Shown: in pieces, positions 11,001 through 22,406 of the stretch | Layout: every line of letters starts with the position of its first letter | Position numbering within the stretch: position 1 is the first letter of the stretch | NCBI GenBank assembly: GCA_018873245.2 | Contig: JAEMBT020000008.1 | Span: 5,042,001 to 5,106,000, forward strand | Length of the DNA stretch: 64,000 bases | Direction of reading: 5' to 3' | Source: Archegozetes longisetosus | Lineage: Eukaryota > Arthropoda > Arachnida > Sarcoptiformes > Trhypochthoniidae | Made by a program: the position numbers and the translations under genes | Notes under the pieces: model-generated | Databases searched by the model: none | What the model was told of the DNA's origin: nothing | Seen by the model: the letters and a program-made list of their open reading frames with translations, nothing else

Positions 11001-14000
11001 TATGCCGCGTCTTCTAGTTCTGGTCGACAATCACCAACTCCTACCATCAGTAGTAGTTCAGATTACGCATCAGTTCCGCCTCAAGGACTCAACGCAAATA
11101 TGCAGCAGCTGCACAAAAAATTGTCACCCGTTTCATCGACATCCAGTGCCTCATCACTAACACCTTCACTCAACTCATGCCCATCCAGTTCATCTATATC
11201 TAAAGCAAGTCTTGTTAATCGGCCATCACTTCAGGCCTGGACTGCTAGGCAAGCTATTTCCCAATCACCTGTTATAATGCAATCGGTTAAGAGCACACAA
11301 GTCCAGAAGCCTGTTCTCCAAACAGCAATTGCACCAACTGCTCCACCAATCAATTCGCAGCCCAGATCAGGATCAATACCACCTCCAGTGCCGCCACCTT
11401 CTTATCCAGCTTCATCTTCCAGTAGCACCAATCAATCAAATATAAGTTCACAAACGGCAACTAATCCGCCGCCATATCCGAGCTCAGTGCAGAAGACAAC
11501 AACCCAACCGCAATCGTTTGTAGCACAACAATTACAAGAGTGCTATCCAGCAAACCCTCCTCCATCGTATGCATCAGCGATGCAACAGCAGCAACAACAA
11601 CAGCAAAAACTAAGCTCAGAAGTAACAGTAGTGCCACAAAGTCCTCCCCCTCCACCGCCACTAAGTCAAGCTCCGCCGCCGCCACCACCTCCACCATACA
11701 CGGCATCTGTTACTAAACCACAAGACTCACAATTCATATCAGTTTTGTCCCCCTATAGCCCGGATTATAATAATATTAATAACAGTTCTGTACAAGTGCC
11801 CACAACTGATCCTCCGAGTTATGCCTCATCTGTGGCAGCATTGGCTGCACAAAGAGCAGCCCACGTGAACAACAACAACCAACAAACAAGTAGGTCAAAC
11901 GCATTGCCGAACATGCAGTTACCGACACGACCGGCACCTCAGCCGCCTCACAATTGTGATCTTGTGAATACAGTAGAAAGCATTTGCACGTCTCAAGTCA
12001 GTGCATTGCAGGGTACGCCTCAAAGACGACAATTAGAAGTGGTTCCCCCACTGCCACCAAAACCAAATCAATTGAATAGTGATCTGACCAGTCTTGCCTC
12101 TAGTAGTAATACTGATTTCGATTCTGATGCCAGTAATTCAACCTCTAATTCTAGACTTAATCAGACCAAAAAGAATCGCCAAAAAACCACTCATGAGTCC
12201 CCTATACCTCCGCGTAAGAACTTGTCCAAAGAAAAGGAGAAGGAGAGGAGAGAGTCTTCTGTTAAGATCTACTCTCCGGCTGCTTTCAAGTTCTTTATGG
12301 AGCAACACGTGGAGAACGTTATTAAATCACATCAACAAAGGGAAAGGCGAAGACAGCAGCTGGAATCAGAGATGGCAAAAGTGGGTCTCTCTGAAGAAGC
12401 TCAGTGTCAGATGCGACGAATGCTTCACCAAAAAGAATCTAATTATATAAGGCTTAGAAGAGCCAAAATGGACAGATCTATGTTTAAGAAAATAAAGACA
12501 ATAGGTGTCGGAGCTTTTGGTGAAGTGGCTCTGGTTCGCAAAATAGATGCCAATCAGTTGTATGCTATGAAAACATTGAGAAAATCAGATGTTTTGAAGC
12601 GTAATCAAGTGGCACACGTCAAAGCAGAACGTGATATATTAGCCGAAGCCGATAATGAATGGGTTGTGAAACTCTACTATTCCTTTCAAGACGCAAATCA
12701 TTTGTATTTTGTGATGGATTACATACCTGGTGGTGATCTCATGTCATTGCTCATCAAGTTTGGTATCTTTCAGGAACCTCTTGCTATGTATGTCATCGAA
12801 ATTGTTATTCGTTTTGATATTAATGTTTCACTTTATGTTTACGATCGAAATGATGATTAACTTTGAATTATTTGTTTGAATAGGTTTTATATCGCAGAAC
12901 TAGTACTGGCCGTTGAAAGTGTACATAAGATGGGTTTTATTCATCGAGATATCAAACCGGATAATATTTTAATAGATTCTGACGGGCACATAAAGCTGAC
13001 TGACTTTGGTCTATGCACTGGGTTTAGGTGGACTCATAACTCAAAATACTACCAACGAAGTAATGGGGTTGAGGGTCATGACAGGCAAGACTCGATGGAT
13101 ATCGATGAGTCCTGGTCAAACAATTGTCACTGTTACGTCTCAAATTCAAGTAAGCCGTTGGAGAGGCGAAAGCGCAGAGAGCATCAGAGATGTTTAGCTC
13201 ATTCACTGGTAGGAACGCCTAATTATATCGCACCTGAAGTATTAATGAGAACGGGTTATACACAACTATGCGACTGGTGGAGTGTTGGCGTTATTCTCTA
13301 TGAAATGATTGTCGGTCAGCCCCCTTTCTTTGCTAATACACCTGAAGAAACTCAGAACAAAGTATGATTTCTTATCATTATTTATCATCTTTTCCTTTTA
13401 CTCATCAAAACTATAATTAATAGTTTTTTAAGTCCTTATAGACTGAACCATCCTTTCAAAAAGAAAATATTCACTTCATTTAAATGTTAAATATTTTCAT
13501 CAATCATAAAAGCATTTTATATTTTATCTTTAACTTTGTTTTTGTTTGAAAAACAGGTAATCCACTGGGACAAAACACTGCGAATACCAAAAGAAGCCGA
13601 GTTATCACCGAATGCAACTGATCTAATATTGAAGCTATGCTGCGGTCCAGAAGAAAGGATCGGCAAGAACGGTGCAGACGAGATCAAGAGACATCCATTC
13701 TTCAGTAGCATTGACTTTGATGGTGGTCTCCGAAAACAGCCTGCGCCATACATTCCTGAGATCAAGTACCCAACAGACACCTCTAACTTCGATCCCATAG
13801 ATCCCGACAAACTTCATTCGGATGGTAGCAGTAATAGCAGTAATGGTATTGTCTCTCATGAACAATACGACGACTACACGAATGCGACTAACGGTCAGTT
13901 CAGCGAGAACGGTAAACATCCAGAACACGCATTCTTCGAGTTCACATTCAGGAGATTTTTTGATGCTGGCGGTCAGGCCTACCCAATCAAATTGAGTGAT

Positions 14001-14054
14001 ACTAACAATACTAATAGTAATGATAACGGACAGGGAAGTCCGGTCTACGTATGA
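8026..14054 (+). CDS. LATS1: LATS/Warts serine-threonine kinase of the Hippo pathway
   Basis: LATS/Warts is the NDR-family kinase that phosphorylates Yorkie/YAP. Exons 8026-8565, 9927-12787, 12884-13361 and 13557-14054 join in phase to 1458 residues. The N-terminus has the family segment [15 protein letters not shown], and the UBA-like region ([12 protein letters not shown] / ESAINALK) spans the exon 1-2 junction. A long Q/P/S/H-rich linker holds six PPxY motifs for Yorkie WW domains (PPSY or PPPY types). The MOB-binding region ([19 protein letters not shown]) precedes the kinase at about residue 1033. The kinase has GVGAFGEV, the YAMK lysine, HRDIKPDN (about 1154-1161) and DFG. The activation-loop Ser is near 1241 ([14 protein letters not shown]) and the hydrophobic-motif Thr near 1423 (FEFTFRRFF). 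All catalytic residues are present. A second in-frame ATG at 8038 is possible. Confidence 0.95.
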
Positions 14055-15540
14055 CTATTGATTAAGTCTTATCACTATGATTATTAATTTATAACTCGTG
14101 TTATGATAATATACGAGTTGTTAGTTATGTCATTTCTCTCTATCTGTCTCTATGCCAGACATTCACAACTTCCTTATTTTCGTTGTTCAAATTGAAATTA
14201 CGATAATCTGCTATTTAATCCTTTCTCAACACCCCACTCGTTGTCGACATGAGGCCTTAAACATTTTATATAATTGATTCGATGGTTGAATTATGACATT
14301 TTTATACTTATCAGACTTTCAACTATCGAAATAACGAAATTGTTTATCAAACCTGAAATCTTGTGCCTTTAATGGCCTTTTCTTTTGTAAAATTAATTCT
14401 AATAATTATTATTCATCTGTTTAAACCAACTTTGTGGTCATCAGTGCTTTATTTATAACAAATATTATTCATAATTTTAATTTTGAAGATGAAAACGATG
14501 TATTCATGTTTTTATTATACGGATCACCACTCGATTGTGATTTATTTTGCCTTAACTAATGTTGCCTTAAATTTCATAAACCACACGAAAGACCATCAAT
14601 TTTTATATAAATATAAATATATATTATATATATTTATATTTAAATGTAACAATTTAAGTAATTTAAAACTTGTTTAGATCCTAACGAATCAATCGTGGAT
14701 AAAAAAAACGATTTTCATTTAATTCTTTTAACTGTATTTTAAGTTTTCTCAACAAATAATTCTTTTGTCAAATCAGATGTCAATTGAACGTTATATTTGA
14801 TAGAAAGAGAGGAAAAGGACAAACAATTGAACGAATTTATAAAACAGAATAACAATAATAACTTCTATAGTTGCTGTAAATATTGTAAAATCTTGAATCT
14901 TTTTCGAAACCATTTCCACTCTTTATATTCATCATCAGTTAAATAGTTATCATTTTGTGTTCATTTGATTAGTCTGTATATACAGAAACAAAACATTTAT
15001 ATTTGTAGTAGTTATTAATTATTATTATTATTATTATTTGTGGCAGAACTAAACTTTAATCTGCCTTAAATTTATACATTCAGAGGCATTTTGTCTACTC
15101 TTTTGTTTTTATGATTAATTCATTTCTTATAAGATTTATGTACAGAACAACAAAATAAGATTTAAACTAAGAATTTAAACTAAGATCCAAAATAATATCT
15201 TCAATAATATCTTCAATTAACTGTCTTCATAAGCCTCTAATGTGTGACTGCTTTTCTCATAGTGACAAACCCGTGAATTTGATTGCAAAATATTTGCAAT
15301 AAATGAGATTATATTAAAATTAAAGTTCTTTTAAAATAAATTCTAATTATTAATATTTGCACTCGCTTTTTTGTCTCATTTATTTATTTAGATTTCAACT
15401 GTTATCTGTTTGTTCATAAGTGTTATCAATATGAAAAACGAGAACAATTTCAATGGAATGCTATACATGTTTAAAAAGATTATATTGCGTCAAACATTTT
15501 TCAGTCAACGTTATCTCTTACAAATTCATCGTTTTATTTA
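14055..15540. other. 3' flank of LATS, no gene seen
   Basis: AT-rich DNA that should include the LATS 3' UTR. A short (TTA)n run lies near 15016-15040. No open frame shows coding features, and the 14483-14677 frame is low-complexity. Confidence 0.5.
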
Positions 15541-15604
15541 TAATAAATATTTTTCAAATCCAAATTACTTTTAAGACCTAACATTTTCGAACTAATTTTT
15601 GAAG

Positions 15605-16624
15605 TTAACTTAATTTTTCTAACTTTGAGATCAGAAATGCTTTTTCATCAGCGAATAGTTCAGGTATTGGACGATGAGTTTTCATTTTACTTATGCATTC
15701 AATCAAAAGCTCTTTATTCCTCGATAACAAGTCTTTAATTTGTTTCGGTTTTTTGGGATTAGACACAAATAACTTGAAAATAACAAACCAGTCATAACTG
15801 TTTTGTAACGAACTTTTAATTAAATCAAAATTTTCAGGACTACTCATAAACTTCTTAGTAATCGTCACGAGTTCTGTTTGTCAGTAATTTCACCAATAAT
15901 TCAGTTGATTTTCTTTTAATGTAATCATCTTTTGAACTTAACAATTGATTCAATCTTTGGAAAAATATTTGAAAATCGCTTTTGATTATACGTTTGATTA
16001 GAAATGTGTGCTCAGTCAACAGTTGTTTAAAAGTGAAAAATGCGTCAAAACATATTATTTGAAAACATGAGTTTTTCATATAATCGAAAAAATCGAAATA
16101 AAGCTTTTGATTACTTTTTGTTGAGTTGACAACTATTTTCGCCAAAGCCTCAAAACGAATACAACTCCTAATAATTTGTCCACAAATCAGTGCCAATACT
16201 TTTGTTGGGCTCTCATAGCCTCTCATCAAAATTCAAATGATTTTTGGTTTCGAACAAATGTATTCGACTGAAGACAAACGAGTACCAAATATCTGACCAA
16301 TGATATGATCGAATATGAGGGCAAAATCTTTTCTAACTTCAAATGAGATTAGAGATAAGCTTTCGATGAAAAGTAGTAAAAGATTTGTTTTAAGCAGCTG
16401 TTTAGTTAATTGTGATCTCATTCGTTGTGTTTGTGGTTCTGTTTGATAAGTTCCGTAAAGCATAAGTTTAATTGTGTTTAACTCTTTGGTCACAAACATT
16501 TGACAGTTGAGTGAATTGTTATCTCTGTTTAAAGAACTAATGAATTGACTCTTCAGTTCTTAATGATTTGATGCACACTTTTCGGGTGTTTTCCATAAGG
16601 AACAAATAGATTGTTGAAAAATAT
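15605..16624 (-). pseudogene. MO25/CAB39 pseudogene, inverted duplicate of 49825-50844
   Basis: Read on the minus strand, this is a near copy of the intact MO25 gene 34 kb away. Five lesions are visible against that copy. The start codon is ATA instead of ATG (16622-16624). One A is lost near codon 30, where AAAGAACTG became AAGAACTGA. The Trp codon before LMRGYESP is TGA (about 16229-16232). Three in-frame bases are added near 16060. Two bases are lost near 15866-15870. Homology continues on both flanks (about 15541 to 16770), including promoter-side sequence, so the copy arose as DNA rather than only through RNA. Both copies lack introns. Confidence 0.9.
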
Positions 16625-17381
16625 GACTGAAGAAAAAACTGAATCATTATTGAAGAGAATGCGTAAAATGGAGTAAAAATAAGTTTGAACCGACTATTAT
16701 TTGCGTGCAATAATGAATATGATGTTATAAGTGGTTAATACAATAACAATGTAATTGGTTGGCTCTGATATTCTGAAGAATTACTGAGAATTTTAGTTAA
16801 ACTTAATTACCAAAAAATGGTTTATTTACATATAGAAACCAATGATTAACAGTATTTATTTTGATTATTTTTGTTAAGATAAGATAAGAACTTATTATTA
16901 TTGTAGAAATAAGTTAGTTAAATAACTAAGTTTCTGAAAAACTGTTAAATTTTCTATTGAAAAGAATGAGTTAGTATTTAATTTTATTCATCTAATTATT
17001 GACTTTGAGATATAGGATAAGTTTGGAGTGTTAAAGAATACTTACACTATAAATAAGATCTTAAAAGACTTCTGTTATAGTTTTGATCAGAAAAGACTTA
17101 ACAAAAATATTAAATAATATGTGGTATTTATAATTTTGTACTAAAAATATAATAGAATTAGTTATAACCTCGAATCTTTATCTTCTATCGAGTGCATTAA
17201 AAGTACAGTAAAGATTATAAGTGCAAAACAAGATAACTGTTAATGAATTACCATCAAATTGAGACTGATTTTCTCAAAACTGAGACCTCTGAAAGGGTCC
17301 CTAAGACAGAGGAGACTGACTAGAAGTTGATAGTAAAGTTTATAATCAAAATATTATCCTATAGTACATATATTTTTATAG

Positions 17382-17400
17382 TATATATATATATATATAT
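17382..17400. repeat. (TA)n microsatellite
   Basis: Uninterrupted alternating TA run. Confidence 0.9.
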
Positions 17401-17699
17401 GAGCTGTTATTCACACCTAAAACTGAGCCAAATATAACTTTGCCCATGATTAAAACAGCGAAGCGGTTGATATAATTTATTCAACTTTAATTAGAGTGTT
17501 GATACAGAAGGATGCACTTGAAATAATAATTCTCGGTCCGAAAATTTCATTAATGATCAATAGGAGAGTAGTTTTCGTGCATACTGTATTGTTCTCATGG
17601 TTAGTATTATTTAGTATTTGTTTTGAAGCTTCATGTAAACGCTATTCACATATTAATGACTAGGCGAAAGTTTATAACCTCTCAAGTATTTATGTATAT

Positions 17700-17890
17700 T
17701 TACTGTTCAAGACTTGGTAATCAGCGATAGCAACTATGTAAATACTTTGCTACGTCCATTTCGCAATTTACTTACAATTTTGATTTTAGATTTACTTTCA
17801 TTACTATCTTGAATATTCTATAAGTTTGTTAATATCTGCAGATATGGAAAGCACCCGATGACAAGGCATCGTTTCTGATTGCTATCAAGG
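17700..17890 (-). repeat. Dispersed repeat, copy 1 (minus orientation)
   Basis: The reverse complement shares an ordered string of landmarks with 52365-52600 and 56240-56480. These are AAAAACTTAATA.., GATAGCAATCAGAA, a CATCG/GTCAT stretch, ATTAACAAACTTATAGA, and ATAGTAATGA, ending in TTGCTATCG-like sequence. No coding potential or ends could be defined. Confidence 0.6.
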
Positions 17891-18318
17891 GCTATTAAGT
17901 TTTTGGGTGTAAATCTCTCTGATTAACAATAACGTTAATTATTTAATTTTTGATATCGCATAGGATAAGAATGCATACAGCAATCAATAATAAAAGCATG
18001 ATTCATGTTAAAACTTTGTCTATTCATATGTTCAACTATGCAGCTCTTCCACTATTTGTTGATGCCTCAGAGCCTAAAATTGCTTTTTAATCAACAATTA
18101 AGCTTAAGTCAAACTGAAAACGATTACAAACGCAAATTGATTCAATAGTTTTGTCCTTCAGTTCTATTAGTCATACAAAAATCGATCTTAAGACCATAGT
18201 TTGAAACATAATCTAAATTTGACGATAAGATGTACTAGTAGCTAGATAAAATAGTATTACCACAAATTGTGACATCAATGGTAACTGTTTTCTCCATTTA
18301 GACAATCAGTGAGAGGCG

Positions 18319-18354
18319 TATAAATAATGAAAAGTTGATGTGATTCTATTCAGT
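18319..18354 (+). promoter_or_regulatory. Core promoter of the P450 gene: TATA box plus TCAGT initiator
   Basis: A TATAAAT box at 18319-18325 is followed by TCAGT at 18350-18354. If transcription starts at the A (18352), the TATA box lies at about -33, the usual spacing. The ATG is 57 bases downstream. TCAGT is the common arthropod initiator. Confidence 0.6.
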
Positions 18355-18408
18355 AAACAAGTTTATATTGAATTAGGTCGATTAGAAGTAATTAAATAAC
18401 ATACGAAA

Positions 18409-20450
18409 ATGTTTTGTTGCGAATCTCTATGGCCTATAGTAGGAGCAGTTGTCGGGGTGACAACTTTTTTATATTTGTAAGTTTCTAATATATTATCATA
18501 ACCAACTTTTACGGATCAAAATATCTGTAGAGAAAGTCTGCCTAAACTAAATTGTTCACTCTTAATAGCATAAATATGTTAATTATATCACTTAAATCAT
18601 TCTAGTTTATTCTAGTTCATAAACATCTGGTATATAAAAATATTCTATCGATTACTTTATCAAACTCTTCATCCATTCAATCGAAAATTTATTTTATTTT
18701 AAGCTAATTTCAAACCCATTTAAATTTAAAACTTTTCGAGTTTTAAGCTTATTTTTAATTTTTAAAGATCTATGAGTACCTGAAATGAGTAACAAAAAAG
18801 CTCTAAAAGTTCCTAAGGAATCTGAATTTAAGAGAACACTATCAACCCAGAGATATTATAATTAAAATTAATTTAATTTTACGAAACAGTTACTTAAACC
18901 GAAACTTAAATTACTGGGAATCGAAGAACATTCGGGGTCCAAAACCCATTCCCATATTTGGTAATATGTTGAGTGGGTTTATTAGACCTCGACCTGTAGT
19001 TGAATTAGAATGGTATGAAAAATATGGAAAAATATTTGGGTAAGTTCTTGCATCTAACTTCAAATATTCCATCTAAACAAATCCTTTTCACAGAGTATTC
19101 ACTGGCTATAAACCTGGTCTGACTGTTGCCGAACCCGAGCTAGTCAAACAAATATTAGTCAAAGATTTTCATTCCTTCCGAAATCGTAGAGAAAACCCAA
19201 CGAAACATAAAGTATTTTCAAAAATCATGTTTAATGCTCGCGATGACGACTGGAAGAGAATCAGAGCCATAGCTAGTCCGACGTTCACCAGCGGCAAAAT
19301 GAAGAAAATGTATTCATTAATAAAGAGTTGTTGCACTGAATTCATGGAAAATTTAGACGAATATGCAAAGAATAGAAAAGAAATCCAAGTAAAGCTATTG
19401 CACGGGGCGTACACCATGGATGTGATTGCAAAGTGTGCCTTCGCTACAAATACTAATACACATAAGGACCCAAATAATCCGTTCACCAAAAATGCAATCG
19501 CCGTTTTCAATGTAAAACTCTGGAAAATTCTTCTTTTGGCAGCTCTTCCCTCGTTTCTAACTAAAATTCAAACATTGCGCCGATTGATTATGTCTGGAAA
19601 TCCGTCTGAATTTTTTATTGAATTCGCGCGACATATCATTAAACAAAGACGAGATAACAACGAAAAACACAACGACTTTCTGCAGCTATTGATGGACGTC
19701 GAAAGAAATGATGATGAGATCAGAGAAGAGAGTGATGTGAATGAAGCACATCACGTGAACGAAGGAAAGGATGAATTGACTGCTGATTTGAAGGCTTTCA
19801 GTAATGTAAAAGAGAAGAAACTAGACGAAAACGAAATTCTAGCCCAATGTTTCCTATTCTTCATCGCTGGCTACGAGACAACAGCTACGACGTTGTCCTT
19901 CTGTTCATATGAGTTGGCGTTGCATCCAGAAGTCCAGGAGAGACTATATGAAGAAACAAAACCAGCATTTGATGAAAACGGAGAAATTAACTACGAGACG
20001 CTGTCAAAGTTGCCATATCTGGACTCTGTTATATCAGAAACACTTCGCTTATATCCTCCCCTTCTCAGACTTGAGAGAGAGGCCATGGAAGACATAGAAC
20101 TGGACGACACTGGAATCAAAATATCCAAAGGAGTGATCGCTGAGATCCCAGTCTACGCCATACATCACGATAAAGAACATTATGAAAATCCGTTCGTCTT
20201 CAATCCCGACAGGTTTATGCCAGAAAATCGATCAAATATTAAACCATATACTTATATCCCGTTTGGTGCTGGGCCTCGAAATTGTATAGGAATGAGATTT
20301 GCATTGTTGGAGGCAAAGCTGGCTATAGCAAGAATTGTTCAAAAATTCCGACTTTTCCGAACTGCTAACACTGATGTTCCACTAGAATATTCTCGAGGCA
20401 GAACTCTATTACAAGCAAAGCGTATAATTGTAGGAATAGAGAGAAGATAA
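18409..20450 (+). CDS. Cytochrome P450, CYP3-clan-like, microsomal
   Basis: A haem monooxygenase of the endoplasmic reticulum, probably acting on lipids or xenobiotics. Three exons (18409-18476, 18890-19039, 19094-20450) join in phase to 524 residues. Residues 8-22 form the N-terminal membrane anchor and are followed by a proline-rich hinge (RGPKPIPIFGN). The C-helix WKRIR, I-helix AGYETTAT, K-helix ETLRLYPP with its ExxR, and the PERF-like NPDRFMPEN are all present. The haem loop FGAGPRNCIGMRFA places the axial cysteine near residue 470. The FGAGPRNCIGMRFA loop and the VYAIHHDKEHYENP stretch favour the CYP3 clan. A stretch at about residues 280-320 is acidic and longer than in many relatives. 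No defects are seen. Substrate cannot be told from sequence. Confidence 0.93.
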
Positions 20451-20457
20451 AAGTAGA

Positions 20458-20463
20458 AATAAA
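20458..20463 (+). terminator. Polyadenylation signal AATAAA after the P450 gene
   Basis: Canonical AATAAA eight bases after the stop codon. Others further downstream (for example near 20616) could also be used. Confidence 0.45.
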
Positions 20464-22385
20464 ATTTCTAGATATAATATTAAGCTAATTATGATTTATG
20501 TTAAGCTAGAAGAAATTTTTGTTTGAGTATTATCAATTAGATGATAAACTGGTTTATCAGTACTTTATTTAAACTTATGTCAAAACAATCTGGTATTAGT
20601 TTAAACTCTTAGCTAAATAAACAATCTGTGAATTTAGTTGAATAAATATACAAAAGGCTGGTGTTAGCTGTCAAATACCCTTTCAGGCTAATAATTGTAT
20701 TACATTGTTTGAGTTACTATGTTTTGTCAAATAATTACTTTTGCTTGTTTAGTGGTCTGACTAACAAATTAATGCTAAACACAATACTTAAGTCTAGTGT
20801 TGATCACTAATTTCATACCTTATCGAAATATACTACCACCAAATCGAAACCAAAACAAACATTTTAGACATTAAATTATCGAAATAAGTAAATGTTAATT
20901 TGAGCCATAATTTGTGAAAACGAACAGTTTGGAAACGAGCAGTTTGGTGATTTTGCAAGTTTGCATAAGCTAAATTAAGTTATTCTAGAACGTTAAGGAC
21001 GAATCTGTTTTAGATTTTCACTTTTAGTCTAGGCTCTGGTTTACATCTATTCGCAAAAAGCAGAATAAACCATCAAATGTTATGTCTGAGAAACAGATCA
21101 AAAGCGTTCAAATAAAATCGACCCGACTTTTAGTATCATTGCTTCAGTCCTGAGCCAACCTCTCAATCAATAATAACACAGTGTATCAAAACTTAGATTC
21201 AATTATCTCCCCAAAACTCTTATTCTCGAGAGTTGATCCTTTAATTTGAGCTCTTGTCTCGTGTCTGATCTTATTTGGCGGAAACTTATCTAAAATACTT
21301 TCTATTGTTTTGTTCCTTCTGGAAAATATCGCAAATAATTACAATGATAGCTACCACAATGTTATCGATAGATTGTTTTAATTTTGAGTTCGAGTCTATT
21401 AAGTCATACTTAAGTCATACATTAGAAGCTGATTAAAAATGAATTGTTCAAAATTGACATTCTAGCCGTTGCATAATTCATAACCGAGTGCCTGTAATTA
21501 TACTTTCAGATTAGCCCTAAACAACAGTGAATCACGTGAAATTAATTAGGAATTCCATATTGTAAGTTAATAACACGTTTTAAGTGAGAGATTCAAGGTT
21601 TTCATACAAAGTACTTAAAACCGCAATTTTCTATTCAAATTTCTCTAAACCACTCAAACCATACACTTATGTTACCCTTATCTAAAAATTTTAATCTAAA
21701 TTTCAATTCATAATAGAAGAGAAAATAAAGAATTTTGAAGTTAAAAGCGATTTAGTTAATAATAATCGATCATAGGATAGGAATTTTGTTATCAGTTTAA
21801 TACTAGAAGTTTGCTCATCAATAAGCTATTCAATATGACAAGCCTATAATCAAGAGATTTGATTACGTAAAAGCTTATTAAATATACTGCATATTCGCAT
21901 ACTTGACCTTAAAATGTTTGACGATTGAAAGGTCAATATGTAGTCTTGAATTGTTTCTTGGTAATGAAAGGTATGTGAAGCTATCTTCCTTGTTATTTAC
22001 GTGACAATTTGTATTAGTTTCTCATATACTAACAATATCAAGTATTTTATTCAAATTGTTTATTCAACGAATTTGCTAAACAATTCAAATATACCTTACA
22101 TCAAAAGTTAATGCAAATACTAAACTTATATCCCACTCGTCTTATTATCTTATAAATACTTGAATCCAGTGGTATTGAGTTGTAACAAACTTCAACTTAA
22201 CAAGCTATAAAAATATCGATAATAATTGATTATCTACTGATAATATGAATATAAATACAATTTGTCACCGATTATACGGTAGTTAATTTCACCAGACTCT
22301 CATTTTCTTAAACAAAGAACTGCAAAGTTAGGGAATTAATTAGATTTTACGTTCAAGATGTATGTGCGTAAGTATGTGTGTGCAC

Positions 22386-22406
22386 GTGTGTGTGTGTGTG
22401 TGTGTG
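22386..22406. repeat. (TG)n microsatellite
   Basis: Alternating GT run about 21 bases long, next to a related GTGTGTGCACGTG stretch. Confidence 0.9.

Larger units (their letters stand above)
16771..18318. other. Intergenic region upstream of the P450 gene
   Basis: AT-rich, no gene seen. It contains a (TA)n run at 17382-17400 and one minus-strand copy of a dispersed repeat at about 17700-17890, listed separately. Confidence 0.5.
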
